Notes: generated by a model not told the origin, from the letters alone. A stretch of 35,265 bases of DNA from Ignavibacteria bacterium (GCA_013298775.1 JAAFIV010000045.1:1-35265), one strand, 5' to 3'. Positions 9,259 to 18,435 are shown, numbered from the stretch's first letter. Made by a program: numbers and translations.

Positions 9259-9355
9259 CCTCACCCAACCCTCTCCCAAAGGGAGAGGGCTTCAGAGCTA
9301 GCTTCCTTCAACCCTCGCCCTCTGGGAGAGGGTCTCGCGCAGCGAGGGGTGAGGG
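9259..9355. repeat. Family B palindromic repeat, copy 2
   Basis: The second copy of the family found at 4337. It begins CCTCACCCAACCCTCTCCC and ends GAGGGGTGAGGG, with the shared central segment ACCCTCGCCCTCTGGGAGAG. The left half has its own short hairpin, CCCTCTCCC and GGGAGAGGG. It lies between the methyltransferase gene and scpA. Confidence 0.85.
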
Positions 9356-9418
9356 CAGCACTTGGGCTTGCGCAAGGTAAGCTAGAAATTATTCTCAATT
9401 CAATAAAATATTTCCTTC

Positions 9419-10195
9419 ATGTATCGCATAGAACTCCCGAATTTTCAAGGTCCCTTCGACCTTCTCCTCTATTTCATTCGCCGCGACGAAATCAATGTTC
9501 ACGATATTCCGATTGCACGATTAGCAAACGAGTTTCTTGAGTACACGCGGCTTATGGAGCTTCTTGACCTTGAATTAGCGGGAGAATTCCTCGTCATGGC
9601 TTCGACGCTCATGCAGATAAAAGCAAAAATGCTGCTTCCCGAAGACAAGAAAACCGATGCCGACGGCTTACCCGAAGAAGACCCCCGCGCAGAACTGGTG
9701 CGGCGTTTGCTCGAATACACGCGCTACAAAGAAGCCGCCGAGCAGCTCAACGTGATGTCCGACAACCAACGCTATATCTACTATCGCCAATTTTTCGAGG
9801 CAGACGAAAAAACCGCCGAAGCCCCGCACGATGAGCTTGCGCACCTGACCTTATTCGACCTTTTAGCGGCATTCTCCAAAGCCTTGCAGAAAGCCCCGAA
9901 AGCCTCAATGCCGCATCAAATCGAGCGCGAACCCGTTACCATTGAAGACCAAGCGGCGTACATTTTGGCAATTTTCGAGCATCGCCCAAGCATCAGTTTT
10001 CGGGAATTAGTGCAAGAACAAGACCGCTCTACGCTGCTTGTAACCTTCCTCGCCGTACTGGAAATGATGCGCAGCCAAACAGTGGTGCTACGCCAAGCCG
10101 AGCAGTTTGGCGAAATTCTTCTGTACCGCAACTTGCAGGAAGCAGGCGGTGTGCGCGAAGGCGCAGAAGCAGAAGAGCTTGCGGCGGCGGAGTAA
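9419..10195 (+). CDS. scpA: Segregation and condensation protein A
   Basis: A 258-residue kleisin that bridges SMC heads in the bacterial condensin complex (SMC-ScpA-ScpB), which compacts and segregates the chromosome. The N-terminal signature NFQGPFDLLLYFIRR and the following DIPIARL and EFLVMASTLMQIKAKMLLP are typical of ScpA. The C-terminal part has the winged-helix region (FRELVQEQDRSTLLVTFLAVLEMMR). The length is normal for the family. scpB is not next to it. The ATG has no recognisable Shine-Dalgarno sequence. Confidence 0.96.
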   Translation: MYRIELPNFQGPFDLLLYFIRRDEINVHDIPIARLANEFLEYTRLMELLDLELAGEFLVMASTLMQIKAKMLLPEDKKTDADGLPEEDPRAELVRRLLEYTRYKEAAEQLNVMSDNQRYIYYRQFFEADEKTAEAPHDELAHLTLFDLLAAFSKALQKAPKASMPHQIEREPVTIEDQAAYILAIFEHRPSISFRELVQEQDRSTLLVTFLAVLEMMRSQTVVLRQAEQFGEILLYRNLQEAGGVREGAEAEELAAAE

Positions 10196-10243
10196 TTTTT
10201 ATTCCAAAATCATCTTTTTAGCACACAACAAAATCTCTTCAGT

Positions 10244-10320
10244 AGTGGCACAGACATTCTTGTCTGTGAGTGTTGGTGAGGGGGCAAGTGATAAACACAG
10301 ACAGGAAGTCTCAAGCCACT
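10244..10320. repeat. Family A palindromic repeat, copy 2 (mosaic arms)
   Basis: This copy has the usual left arm (AGTGGCACAGACATTCTTG), but its right arm reads CAGGAAGTCTCAAGCCACT. That arm matches the alternative arm seen at the left end of the 25625 copy (AGTGGCTTGAGACTTC). The two arms therefore pair only at their ends and near the loop. It lies between scpA and the penicillin-acylase-like gene. Confidence 0.85.
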
Positions 10321-10402
10321 GAACCCTGATTTTATCTACCTTCCAGAGATTCTATTCTGTGCTACATCCCCTGAAATTCCCTCCATTCTCAAATCTTTTC
10401 CC

Positions 10403-13375
10403 ATGAAGCGATTTTCCTTTGCACGCCGCACACCAAGCCATATTGTGGGTATTTTGCTTGTTCTCCTCGTGTTTTGTGCGTGTGCCGCACTGTTTTCCTT
10501 TGTTGTGATGACGCGCTCCGCACCAAAAACCGATGGAAGCGAGGATGTAAGCGGTATTCAGGGCGAAGTATCCTTATTTCGCAACGAATATGGCATTGTC
10601 CACGTGATTGCTACAAACGACGCGGATGCGTACTTTGGCATCGGGTACGCCCACGCGCAAGACCGCCTTTGGCAAATGGATTTTCGTCGCCGCGTGGCAA
10701 AGGGACAGCTTGCAGCCTTATTCGGACGCTCAATGTTGGAGCATGATATATTTCTGCGCACCATGCGTTTCGACAGTTTGTCGGCGCAATTATACCGCCA
10801 AACCGCTCCCGAAGCCCGTGCCGCGCTAGAGGCATACACACGTGGCGTAAATGCGTACTTAGCGGCAAATAAAGGTCGCTTAGCGTTTGAATTTGACGCA
10901 CTTGACTACGAACCAGATGTCTGGAAGCCCGAGGATTGCTTGCTATTGCAACGTCTCTGGGCGTGGGAAATGAGTAGCGCGTTTACGCTCGACCTCACGC
11001 TTGCTGCACTTGCTGATTCGCTGGGCAAAGAGCGCGTCCTGCAACTTCTCCCCACCAGTGGCAATGCGCCCTACAACAGCGATGCCTACTACGCTCCAGC
11101 AGTTTTGGACTCGCTTCTTCCCACGAAACCCGCCTCGTTTGGTTTAGTTGGCAATGCTGCAAACCTTGTAACAATGCCGCTTCCCAGCATTGATTCTCTC
11201 GCACCCGCCAGCACAACGGCAAGCGTGAGCGCAGGAACAGTGAGTATGCGAAAGCCGTTTACAGAGGCGCAGACAAGAGTGTCCGCGCTACGGAAGTCGG
11301 CTGTAGGTAGCGCAGATACTCTTGTCTGCGCCACAGGACGCGCTGGTAAAGAGCTACACACCCTCGCCGAGCGCATCCGCACAACCCGCGAAGCAGTACA
11401 AATGCGGGGTTCAGCGATTGGCTCGAATGCGTGGGCAACGCGCCCGTCGGCAATATTTCACCAAGAAACCGATACGTTGCGAGACACCACAACGGGACAA
11501 ACACTCGTCGTGCCGCGCCTTCTGCCCGACCGCTACAAGCACGGCGCACTACTCGCCAACGACCTCCACACGCCTTTTTCCAATCCTGCAATGTTCTACG
11601 AGGCGCATATTACCTCACCTTCGCTCAATGTTGTTGGTTTTACGCTTCCCGGAATGCCGTTTGTGCTGTCGGGGCGCAATGATAAATGTTCGTGGGGCGT
11701 AGCAAATATGATGCTCGACGACACGGACTATTTCCTCGAAACAATAGATTCCACCGACCTTAAGCAATACCTCACGTCCAGCGCGGCATTGAGCAGCAGC
11801 GCGAGTGGCGGTGCGAAAGAAAAGTTTTTCTTTATTGCCGATACAATCTACGTGAAAGATTCCAGTATTGCCGTGCTAGATGCCCGCTACACCAAGCGTT
11901 CATGCGTGGTTTCGGACTTTCCTACCTTGCAAAGCGGACTTCTACGTGGCGTGAAACTCCGCTCTGGAGAAGTCCTGCGCATTGTGAATGATTCGGTACA
12001 AAACATCTCCCAGAAGCCTCTTCAAACCTTGTTTCAAAGGCAAAAACCTGAACATCGCTGCATTACATTTTCATGGACGGGACACTACATGAGCGATGAT
12101 GCTGCCGCATACTTACGTCTCAACAAGGCACAAAACCTTGCCGAAGCGCGTGTTGCCGTGCAAACAATCGGCGCACCTGCACTAAACATTGCTCTTGCCG
12201 ATACCGAAGGGAATATTGCCATGATTCCTTGTGGCTCAGTACCAGTGCGCTCTGTGAGCAGTACGCATCCAAATTTTCTTCGCAAGGGCGCGGACACAAA
12301 CGAGGCGTGGCAAGGCACAGGCGTAATGAGCGCACAAGAGCTTGGAAGCCTCGCCAATCCTCCGTCGGGGCGCGTCATTGCAGCAAATAATCATCTTCAG
12401 CGCAGCAATGCTAATGACGGACGTATGCCACCATCGTTTTTGTGGGACGCGCCCGCCCGTGCCGCCCGCGCAAGCGAGTATTTGCAGGACTTTGAGCATT
12501 TATCAGCAAATAATATGACCATTATGCAAACCGATGTGGTCTCGCACGTCGCACAGATGCTCACTGCCCAGCTTGTGAAGGAATTTTCGACGACTTCCGC
12601 AACCGCACAATTACGCCTCCAAAGCGAGCGCGAAGGCTTGAAACTTCTCCGCGCATGGAATGGCGAAATGAGTGCGACTTCTGCCGCAGCAAGCATTTAT
12701 GCGGTCTTTCTGGAACGCTACACCTACAACACCCTTTCCGACGAGCTTGGTGAAGCATTGTACAATCAATACGCAGCAATATCGCGCCTTCCCGTGCGAG
12801 CGATGCTCCACCTGACCGCCGAAGCCAGCAAGGGAAATGCGGACAGCAGCAAAGCGTGGTGGTTCGACAATAAGGCGACAAGCCGCATGGAGACTGCTTC
12901 GGAGATTATGCGCCAAAGCTATTCCGAAGCAATAGATGTGCTTCTGCGCCGCATGAATACTGATTCGGTCGCCGCTTGGCAGTATGGAAAATTGCATACG
13001 CTTACGCTTCGTCATGTTCTGAGCGAATCCATTTCGCCCGCCGTTCCCCAAAGTATCAAAAATGCCGTCGAATCAAGGAAATATGAGCTTTCTGGCGATG
13101 CGCACACGCTGTTCGGCAGCGAATGGCAAATGAGCGCACGCCTCGAAACCCGCTTCCAGCCTGTTCTTGGCTCCACAGCCCGCTTTGTATGCGATATGCA
13201 GGACACGCTCGTGTATGTGGCACTTGCGGGCGGCAATAGCGGGGAAATTTTCACCAAAGCTGCTTCTAATCAGCTTCCGCTCTGGCTCAACAACGTGATG
13301 ATTCCGCTTTCAATCAGCCGCGAAGCGCATCCGAGCTTTGAAAAACGGCTTGTTCTTGTGCCAATCACACCGTAA
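10403..13375 (+). CDS. Penicillin acylase family (Ntn-hydrolase) protein with in-frame repeat insertion
   Basis: A 990-residue protein of the penicillin amidase family (S45). Family members mature by autocatalytic cleavage before a serine that becomes the N-terminal nucleophile; substrates include acyl-homoserine lactones and beta-lactam side chains. A membrane segment (about residues 13-36) suggests export or anchoring. The A-chain signature YGIVHVIATNDADAYFGIGY and AQDRLWQMDFRRR is clear. The nucleophile is Ser341 in GSNAWA. Downstream, NDLHTPF and AANNH match the B-chain motifs. The region before Ser341 is long, low in complexity and contains a palindromic repeat in frame (residues 288-310). 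The protein is longer than the 750-850 residues common for the family. The natural substrate cannot be predicted from context. Confidence 0.92.
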   Translation: MKRFSFARRTPSHIVGILLVLLVFCACAALFSFVVMTRSAPKTDGSEDVSGIQGEVSLFRNEYGIVHVIATNDADAYFGIGYAHAQDRLWQMDFRRRVAKGQLAALFGRSMLEHDIFLRTMRFDSLSAQLYRQTAPEARAALEAYTRGVNAYLAANKGRLAFEFDALDYEPDVWKPEDCLLLQRLWAWEMSSAFTLDLTLAALADSLGKERVLQLLPTSGNAPYNSDAYYAPAVLDSLLPTKPASFGLVGNAANLVTMPLPSIDSLAPASTTASVSAGTVSMRKPFTEAQTRVSALRKSAVGSADTLVCATGRAGKELHTLAERIRTTREAVQMRGSAIGSNAWATRPSAIFHQETDTLRDTTTGQTLVVPRLLPDRYKHGALLANDLHTPFSNPAMFYEAHITSPSLNVVGFTLPGMPFVLSGRNDKCSWGVANMMLDDTDYFLETIDSTDLKQYLTSSAALSSSASGGAKEKFFFIADTIYVKDSSIAVLDARYTKRSCVVSDFPTLQSGLLRGVKLRSGEVLRIVNDSVQNISQKPLQTLFQRQKPEHRCITFSWTGHYMSDDAAAYLRLNKAQNLAEARVAVQTIGAPALNIALADTEGNIAMIPCGSVPVRSVSSTHPNFLRKGADTNEAWQGTGVMSAQELGSLANPPSGRVIAANNHLQRSNANDGRMPPSFLWDAPARAARASEYLQDFEHLSANNMTIMQTDVVSHVAQMLTAQLVKEFSTTSATAQLRLQSEREGLKLLRAWNGEMSATSAAASIYAVFLERYTYNTLSDELGEALYNQYAAISRLPVRAMLHLTAEASKGNADSSKAWWFDNKATSRMETASEIMRQSYSEAIDVLLRRMNTDSVAAWQYGKLHTLTLRHVLSESISPAVPQSIKNAVESRKYELSGDAHTLFGSEWQMSARLETRFQPVLGSTARFVCDMQDTLVYVALAGGNSGEIFTKAASNQLPLWLNNVMIPLSISREAHPSFEKRLVLVPITP
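11266..11332. repeat. Family A palindromic element inside a coding sequence
   Basis: A 67-bp palindrome whose arms GGCGCAGACAAGAGT and ACTCTTGTCTGCGCC are exact complements. It resembles the intergenic family A elements in layout: two small hairpin units in opposite orientation, with the AGACAAGA core. Its length, however, keeps the penicillin-acylase-like frame open. It encodes residues 288-310, including the segment ADTLVCA. It belongs to the GCAGATACTC arm class also seen at 33955 and, partly, in the right arm at 25702. Confidence 0.85.
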
Positions 13376-13563
13376 AAGCAAGGATTCATCAGCTTTTCAA
13401 GGAATCTTCACGCTTTACGCAAGAAACATTTGTAAAAAACGTGGAATTTAGCGTATCTTTCGCGGTTTGTGTTCAGAGGCTGTGCGCCTCTTCGTTCTCG
13501 AATCTCTCAAGAAGATACTCTCAACAAGAATTTCCCTCCAAGATTTCTCACAAAGGATTGTTT

Positions 13564-14838
13564 ATGTGGAGTTTTCTACGCCGAATTTCGCTGGTTCAGT
13601 GGATTTTTATTGCGCTCGTGTTAGGCATTGCTTTTGGCGCATTTTTCCCGCAAGAAGCAATCAACCTGAAAATTTTCTCGACCGTCTTTCTACGCATGAT
13701 AAAATCTATCGTCGCGCCGATGATTTTCGGAACGCTCGTGGTCGGCATTGCGGGTCATGGCGACGATGTAAAGAAAATTGGTCGTTTGGCGGGACGTTCC
13801 TTCATTTACTTTGAACTCGTAACGACCGTCGCGCTCTTTGTCGGCTTAGGAGCGGCACATTTGGTGCAGCCTGGCGCAGGAATAGCTCTCACGCGCCCTG
13901 CGAGCGAGGCGGCAGAGTTTGCCTCGAAATCCACGCAAGTAACGTTCTCTGGCGTTCTGGAACATATGATTCCGCAAAGTTTCTTCGAGGCGGCAGCGCA
14001 TAACGAAGTGTTGCAAGTAGTCTTTTTTGCGGTGATTTTTGCAATCGCGCTCACGCAAGTAAAACCGAGTCCTGCAAAAGAAACGATTCTGCATTTCTGC
14101 GAAGGCTTGTCGCAAACAATGTTCAAGTTCACGGGAATTGTGATGAACTACGCGCCTATCGGCATTGGTGCTGCGATTGGCTATGTGGTTGGACAGAGCG
14201 GTTTAGGTGTGTTGTGGAATTTGGGCAAGCTCGTTCTGACGCTGTATGGCGCACTTGTAGTGTTTATTTTATGTGTTCTTGTGCCGATTGCGCTCATTGC
14301 TCGCTTAAATTTGAAAAATTTCATCCGCGCTGTGAAAGACCCAGCAATCATCGCCTTTACAACCGCTTCCAGCGAAGCCGCGCTGCCGATTGCTTTACAA
14401 AATATGCAGAAGTTTGGCGTACCGCAGCGCATCGTTTCGTTTGTGCTGCCGACGGGCTATTCATTCAATCTCGACGGTTCGACGCTGTATCTGGCGGTGG
14501 CGGCACTCTTCGTCGCGCAGGCAGCAAACGTCGAGCTTTCCTTCGCAACGCAAATGACGATGATGCTGTCGCTTATGATTACCAGCAAAGGCGTGGCAGC
14601 TGTCGCGCGGGCTTCCTTGGTCATTTTGTCGGGTACGCTCGTGCAGTTCGGCTTGCCACTTGAGGGAATTGCAATCATTCTGGGCGTGGATGCGTTTATG
14701 GATATGGCGCGTACTTCGGTGAATTTGGTTGGAAACTGCTTGGCTTCTGCGGTGATGGCACGTTGGGAAGGCGAACTAGGCGAAGCAAACTTCGATGACC
14801 CAAGTATTGGTGCGAGCGCGACAGTGGAAGCGCATTAA
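13564..14838 (+). CDS. Dicarboxylate/amino acid:cation symporter (DAACS, GltP/DctA type)
   Basis: An inner membrane carrier of about 424 residues that couples uptake of glutamate, aspartate or C4-dicarboxylates to protons or sodium. Eight hydrophobic segments are visible. The re-entrant loop motif ASSEAALPI, the TM7 motif NLDGS and the TM8 segment DAFMDMARTSVNLVGN are the substrate and cation site elements of the family. The frame is open from 13441, but ATG 13564 is preferred because AAAGGA lies about 8 bp upstream and MWSFLRRISLVQW fits the family start. Glutamate and dicarboxylate specificity cannot be separated by eye. Confidence 0.94.
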   Translation: MWSFLRRISLVQWIFIALVLGIAFGAFFPQEAINLKIFSTVFLRMIKSIVAPMIFGTLVVGIAGHGDDVKKIGRLAGRSFIYFELVTTVALFVGLGAAHLVQPGAGIALTRPASEAAEFASKSTQVTFSGVLEHMIPQSFFEAAAHNEVLQVVFFAVIFAIALTQVKPSPAKETILHFCEGLSQTMFKFTGIVMNYAPIGIGAAIGYVVGQSGLGVLWNLGKLVLTLYGALVVFILCVLVPIALIARLNLKNFIRAVKDPAIIAFTTASSEAALPIALQNMQKFGVPQRIVSFVLPTGYSFNLDGSTLYLAVAALFVAQAANVELSFATQMTMMLSLMITSKGVAAVARASLVILSGTLVQFGLPLEGIAIILGVDAFMDMARTSVNLVGNCLASAVMARWEGELGEANFDDPSIGASATVEAH

Positions 14839-14886
14839 AAGAAGTGTTGAGTTTTGAATAAGGGATATGCAATTAATTTCTTTAGT

Positions 14887-14964
14887 AGTGGCACAGACAT
14901 TCTTGTCTGTGAGTATTGGCGCAGGTTTCAAGCGACAAACACAGACAAGAATGTATGTGCCACT
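14887..14964. repeat. Family A palindromic repeat, copy 3
   Basis: A 78-bp copy with left end AGTGGCACAGACATTCTTG and right end CAAGAATGTATGTGCCACT, with one mismatch in the stem. The central linker (GAGTATTGGCGCAGGTTTC) matches the other copies with a few changes. It lies between the symporter and carboxylase genes. Confidence 0.9.
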
Positions 14965-15023
14965 ATGATGATTTAACAAATTTTGTGTATCTCTAAAATT
15001 TTATGATGAATAAGGTCTGACAT

Positions 15024-16688
15024 ATGGCAACAACGATTGGCTCAGAAATCGCACACGACCTCGTGTTTGAGCAAAATGCGGACGCAAATAAACAACTCTG
15101 GCGCGTGATTGATGGACGCGCAGAACGCACCAAACTCGGTGGTGGACGCTCCGCGCTCGAAAAGCACAAGGCAAAAGGCAAACTCACCGCGAGAGAGCGT
15201 ATTTACGCGCTTGTGGATGCGGAATCGTACTTTTTGGAAATCGGCTTATTTGCTGCCGAAGATATGTACGCCGACGTGGGCGGAGCGGCTTCGGCGGGCG
15301 TGGTTACGGGCGTTGGCGTGATTCACGGACGCGAGTGCATGATTGTCTCCAACGATGCCACCGTGAAAGCGGGCGCGTGGTTTCCCATGACGGCAAAAAA
15401 GAATTTGCGGGCGCAGGAAATCGCGCTGGAAAACCGCTTGCCGATTATTTACCTTGTGGATTCGGCGGGCGTGTTTCTGCCAATGCAAGACGAAATTTTC
15501 CCCGATAAAGAACACTTCGGACGGCAATTCCGCAACAACGCACAGCTTTCCGCGCTTGGTGTGCCGCAGATTGCCGCAATTATGGGTCCTTGCGTGGCGG
15601 GTGGCGCGTACTTGCCCATTATGAGCGATGAGGCATTGATTGTGGAAGGGCAAGGCAGCTTGTTTTTGGCGGGTCCCGCGCTTGTGGAAGCTGCCATTGG
15701 CGAGAAAACGACCATTGAGCCGCTTGGTGGTGCGGTTATGCACAGCACCATTAGCGGCGTGGTGGATTACAAAGTGAAAGATGATGAAGAATGTATTCGT
15801 GTTATTCGCTCATTAGTTGAAAAATTTTCACCCGAAAAAGGGCGGAAAAATGTCTTTTCGCGCGAAACGTCAAAGCCACCAAAATTCGAGAGCGACGAAC
15901 TGTGGGGCGTGATTCCCTCCGACCGCACCAAACCCTACAACACCTACGAAGTTATTGCCCGCCTCGTGGATGATTCCGCTTTTGATGAATACAAAGCCGA
16001 TTACGGAAAGACCATTTTGTGCGGCTATGCGCGGATTGACGGCTGGGCGGTGGGCATTGTGGCGAATAACCGCGCTATTACGAAGTCTGGCAAGGGCGAA
16101 ATTCAGGTGGGCGGCGTGATTTATTCCGACAGTGCCGACAAAGCGGCGCGGTTTATTATGAATTGTAATCAACGCAAAATTCCGCTCGTTTTTTTGCAGG
16201 ACGTAACGGGTTTTATCGTGGGAACACGCGCCGAGCAAGGCGGCATCATCAAGGACGGCGCGAAAATGGTGAATGCGGTTGCCAATTCGATTGTTCCAAA
16301 ACTCACCTTCATTCTCGGCAATAGCTACGGAGCGGGTAACTACGCTATGTGTGGCAAAGCATACGACCCGCGTTTTATCTTCAGCTTGCCAACATCGAAA
16401 ATTGCCGTCATGGGCGGAGCGCAAGCCTCGAAAACGCTGCTCACTATTCGCACCGCATCGCTTGAGAAGCAAGGAAAGAAGCTGAGTGCAGACGACCAAA
16501 CAAAAATGCTGAAGGAAATTCAAGGCAAATACGAGGAAACAATGCACCCAATCTACGGCGCGGCGCGGTTGTGGGTGGATGGCATTATTCCACCAACGGC
16601 AATTCGTGAGGTGGTCTCGCGCTCGCTTGCTGTTGCTGCGCACAATGGCGAATTTCCTGAGTGGAAATCGGGTGTGCTGCAAGTGTGA
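15024..16688 (+). CDS. Acyl-CoA carboxylase beta (carboxyltransferase) subunit
   Basis: A 554-residue biotin-dependent carboxyltransferase subunit that moves a carboxyl group from carboxybiotin to an acyl-CoA. Two crotonase-like halves are visible. The N-half has KGKLTARERI, LVDSAGVFLPMQDEIFPD and the oxyanion segment GPCVAGGAYLP. The C-half has QDVTGFIVGT and NSYGAGNYAMCGKAYDPRF followed by VMGGAQA. The combination of DEIFPDKEHFGR and GAGNYAMCGKAYDPRF is closer to methylcrotonyl-CoA carboxylase beta than to propionyl-CoA carboxylase beta, suggesting leucine or branched-chain degradation. This is inferred from motifs only. No biotin carboxylase alpha subunit is in the window. AAGG about 8 bp before the ATG supports the start. 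Confidence 0.92.
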   Translation: MATTIGSEIAHDLVFEQNADANKQLWRVIDGRAERTKLGGGRSALEKHKAKGKLTARERIYALVDAESYFLEIGLFAAEDMYADVGGAASAGVVTGVGVIHGRECMIVSNDATVKAGAWFPMTAKKNLRAQEIALENRLPIIYLVDSAGVFLPMQDEIFPDKEHFGRQFRNNAQLSALGVPQIAAIMGPCVAGGAYLPIMSDEALIVEGQGSLFLAGPALVEAAIGEKTTIEPLGGAVMHSTISGVVDYKVKDDEECIRVIRSLVEKFSPEKGRKNVFSRETSKPPKFESDELWGVIPSDRTKPYNTYEVIARLVDDSAFDEYKADYGKTILCGYARIDGWAVGIVANNRAITKSGKGEIQVGGVIYSDSADKAARFIMNCNQRKIPLVFLQDVTGFIVGTRAEQGGIIKDGAKMVNAVANSIVPKLTFILGNSYGAGNYAMCGKAYDPRFIFSLPTSKIAVMGGAQASKTLLTIRTASLEKQGKKLSADDQTKMLKEIQGKYEETMHPIYGAARLWVDGIIPPTAIREVVSRSLAVAAHNGEFPEWKSGVLQV

Positions 16689-16700
16689 TACAAAGGTGTC

Positions 16701-16812
16701 TTCCCGCCCAAGCGGCTGAAGAGTGCAAGTACACTGCCGTCCGGCGGGTGGGTTGCTTGCACAGCACCTGCCGGACGGCTACTGCGCTGGTGATAACAGC
16801 CGCCCGACAGGA
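16701..16812. repeat. Family C palindromic repeat, copy 2 (forward)
   Basis: A 112-bp copy in the same orientation as the one at 7294. Outer ends are TCCCGCCCAAGCGGCTG and CAGCCGCCCGACAGGA; inner stems are GCCGTCCGGCGGGTG and CTGCCGGACGGC, with a GCTTGCACAGCAC core. Its left outer arm has diverged. It starts about 12 bp after the carboxylase stop and may fold in the 3' UTR. Confidence 0.9.
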
Positions 16813-16859
16813 AGAGTTCAATAATCTTCAATTTTCTCTCTCACCCTTCCTCCCCGCTC

Positions 16860-18074
16860 ATGTGGTCGCAATCGGAAATTCTCGCATTGTCGCTTGTTCC
16901 TAAAATGCGCTCGGTGGATTTGCGCCGCTTTGTGGATGAATACGCCTCGCTGACCGCATTGCTCCACGCTGCACCGCCTGAAGTGCGCAAAGCAAAAATT
17001 CTCGACCATGTTGCTGCTCTCGCGCTACCTGATGTTTCTGCCATTCCGCAAAATGAGCTGTTTGCTGAAAGTGAACCAAGCTATTCCCCCAAACTCCGCT
17101 CCCTCGCAAGCGTCTATGACGAATTGATGAGCCAAGCCCACGAACAAGAGCGTTTATGCGCCCTTGAGGAGGTACAGATTGTTTCGTTTTGGAGCGAAGA
17201 CTATCCCGAACTGCTCAAGCAAATTTTTTATCCGCCGAGTTTGTTGTTTGTACGAGGCAGTATTGACGCGCTTTCTGGCAATTCTGAGCAATTTCAACAA
17301 TCCGAACAATCCAATCCTTTACTCATCGGCATCGTCGGCACACGGCACTGCACCGATTACGGGCGCATGGCTGCCGAGCAGTACGCACGGTGCTTTGCCG
17401 AAGCAGGTGTAGCGGTTGTAAGCGGCTTGGCGACTGGGATTGACACCTTTTCGCACAAAGCCAGTCTGCGAGCGGGCGGCGTAACAATTTCGGTGATTGC
17501 AAGCGGCATTGACAAAATTAGTCCGCAAATTTCGGCATCGTTAGCGAAGGAAATTTCCAATGAGCGCGGTGCGGTTGTAAGCGAGTATCCATGCGGCACG
17601 GTGGCACAACGGGCATACTTCCCGCGCAGAAACCGCATTATTACTGGGCTTTCCAATGCTGTTTTGGTGGTGGAAAGCGGCGAGCGTGGTGGCTCCTTGA
17701 TTACAGCCCGTTTTGCGCATGATGAAAACCGTGAACTTTTCGCTATTCCGGGCAGAATTTATTCCGAGCGCAGCAAAGGCGCGAATATGCTCATCCAACG
17801 CTCGGAAGCCCGATTGACGCTGCATCCGCACGATATGTTGCAATCGCTCGGCGTGGATGTTACAAGCGCAGAGCAGCCAAACACCGCATTGGAACTGGAC
17901 GAGGGCGAGAAAAAAGTCTATCAAGCTCTCTCTGGCGACCCTATTCATATCGAGACTATTGCAGAGCGCACGGGCTATGCCGTTCAGGACTTGTTGTTTA
18001 TCTTGCTTCAGCTTGAGTTTCGAGGTTTGGTGCGGCAAATGGCGGGAAAACAGTTTATGCGCTTGGGAACGTGA
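16860..18074 (+). CDS. dprA: DNA-processing protein DprA
   Basis: A 404-residue protein that binds incoming single-stranded DNA during natural transformation and loads RecA. The Rossmann-like core begins with GIVGTRHCTDYG (GTR at 160-162). It is followed by SGLATGIDTFSH, FPRRNRIITGLSNAVLVVESGERGGSLITARFA and PGRIYSERSKGANMLI, all family hallmarks. The C-terminal 70 residues fit the DprA winged-helix domain. A short Gln/Ser/Asn-rich insertion precedes the core. There is no ribosome binding site before ATG 16860. Confidence 0.96.
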   Translation: MWSQSEILALSLVPKMRSVDLRRFVDEYASLTALLHAAPPEVRKAKILDHVAALALPDVSAIPQNELFAESEPSYSPKLRSLASVYDELMSQAHEQERLCALEEVQIVSFWSEDYPELLKQIFYPPSLLFVRGSIDALSGNSEQFQQSEQSNPLLIGIVGTRHCTDYGRMAAEQYARCFAEAGVAVVSGLATGIDTFSHKASLRAGGVTISVIASGIDKISPQISASLAKEISNERGAVVSEYPCGTVAQRAYFPRRNRIITGLSNAVLVVESGERGGSLITARFAHDENRELFAIPGRIYSERSKGANMLIQRSEARLTLHPHDMLQSLGVDVTSAEQPNTALELDEGEKKVYQALSGDPIHIETIAERTGYAVQDLLFILLQLEFRGLVRQMAGKQFMRLGT

Positions 18075-18435
18075 AGCGCAGGAGGAGGAGGGCTGAAATA
18101 TGAGGGCTGAAGGAAGATACACAGTTTACGGAAAGTTTACACGGGTTGTTCGAGAAAGTGTATGTTTTTGTAAGGAAATCCGTTCGAGAAGCAGTATTTT
18201 CGCTATTTGTATGTTGTACGGCTCTGTACACGACAAAACTTTTTTCATAGTGGCACAGACATTCTTGTCTGTGAGTGTTAGTGCAGGTTTCAGACGACAA
18301 ACACAGACAAGAATGTCTGTGCCACTGAAGGCTGGTTTGACGCGCTTTACACAGGTTTTATCGTGTACAAAGGTTGTACGGATTGTATTCAATCTCCCAA
18401 ACATTCATTCTTCCACACTCAATCGGCACACAATT
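18075..18435. other. Intergenic stretch with one family A repeat
   Basis: About 360 bp between dprA and phoU. An open frame continuous with phoU runs back to 18100, but it passes through the family A repeat and shows no PhoU-like sequence, so it is treated as non-coding. A short direct repeat (GAGGGCTGAA) occurs twice just after the dprA stop. Otherwise nothing is recognised. Confidence 0.6.
18249..18326. repeat. Family A palindromic repeat, copy 4 (perfect stem)
   Basis: The best preserved copy: 78 bp whose first and last 25 bases are exact reverse complements, starting AGTGGCACAGACATTCTTG. The linker includes AGTGTTAGTGCAGGTTTCAG. Each arm contains its own hairpin, CACAGAC and GTCTGTG, around ATTCTT or AAGAAT. 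It serves as the reference for this family. Confidence 0.93.

Noticed and set aside
18100-18435. A 112-codon upstream extension of phoU
   Set aside because: It reads through a family A repeat and has no PhoU-like sequence; ATG 18436 fits the family start.
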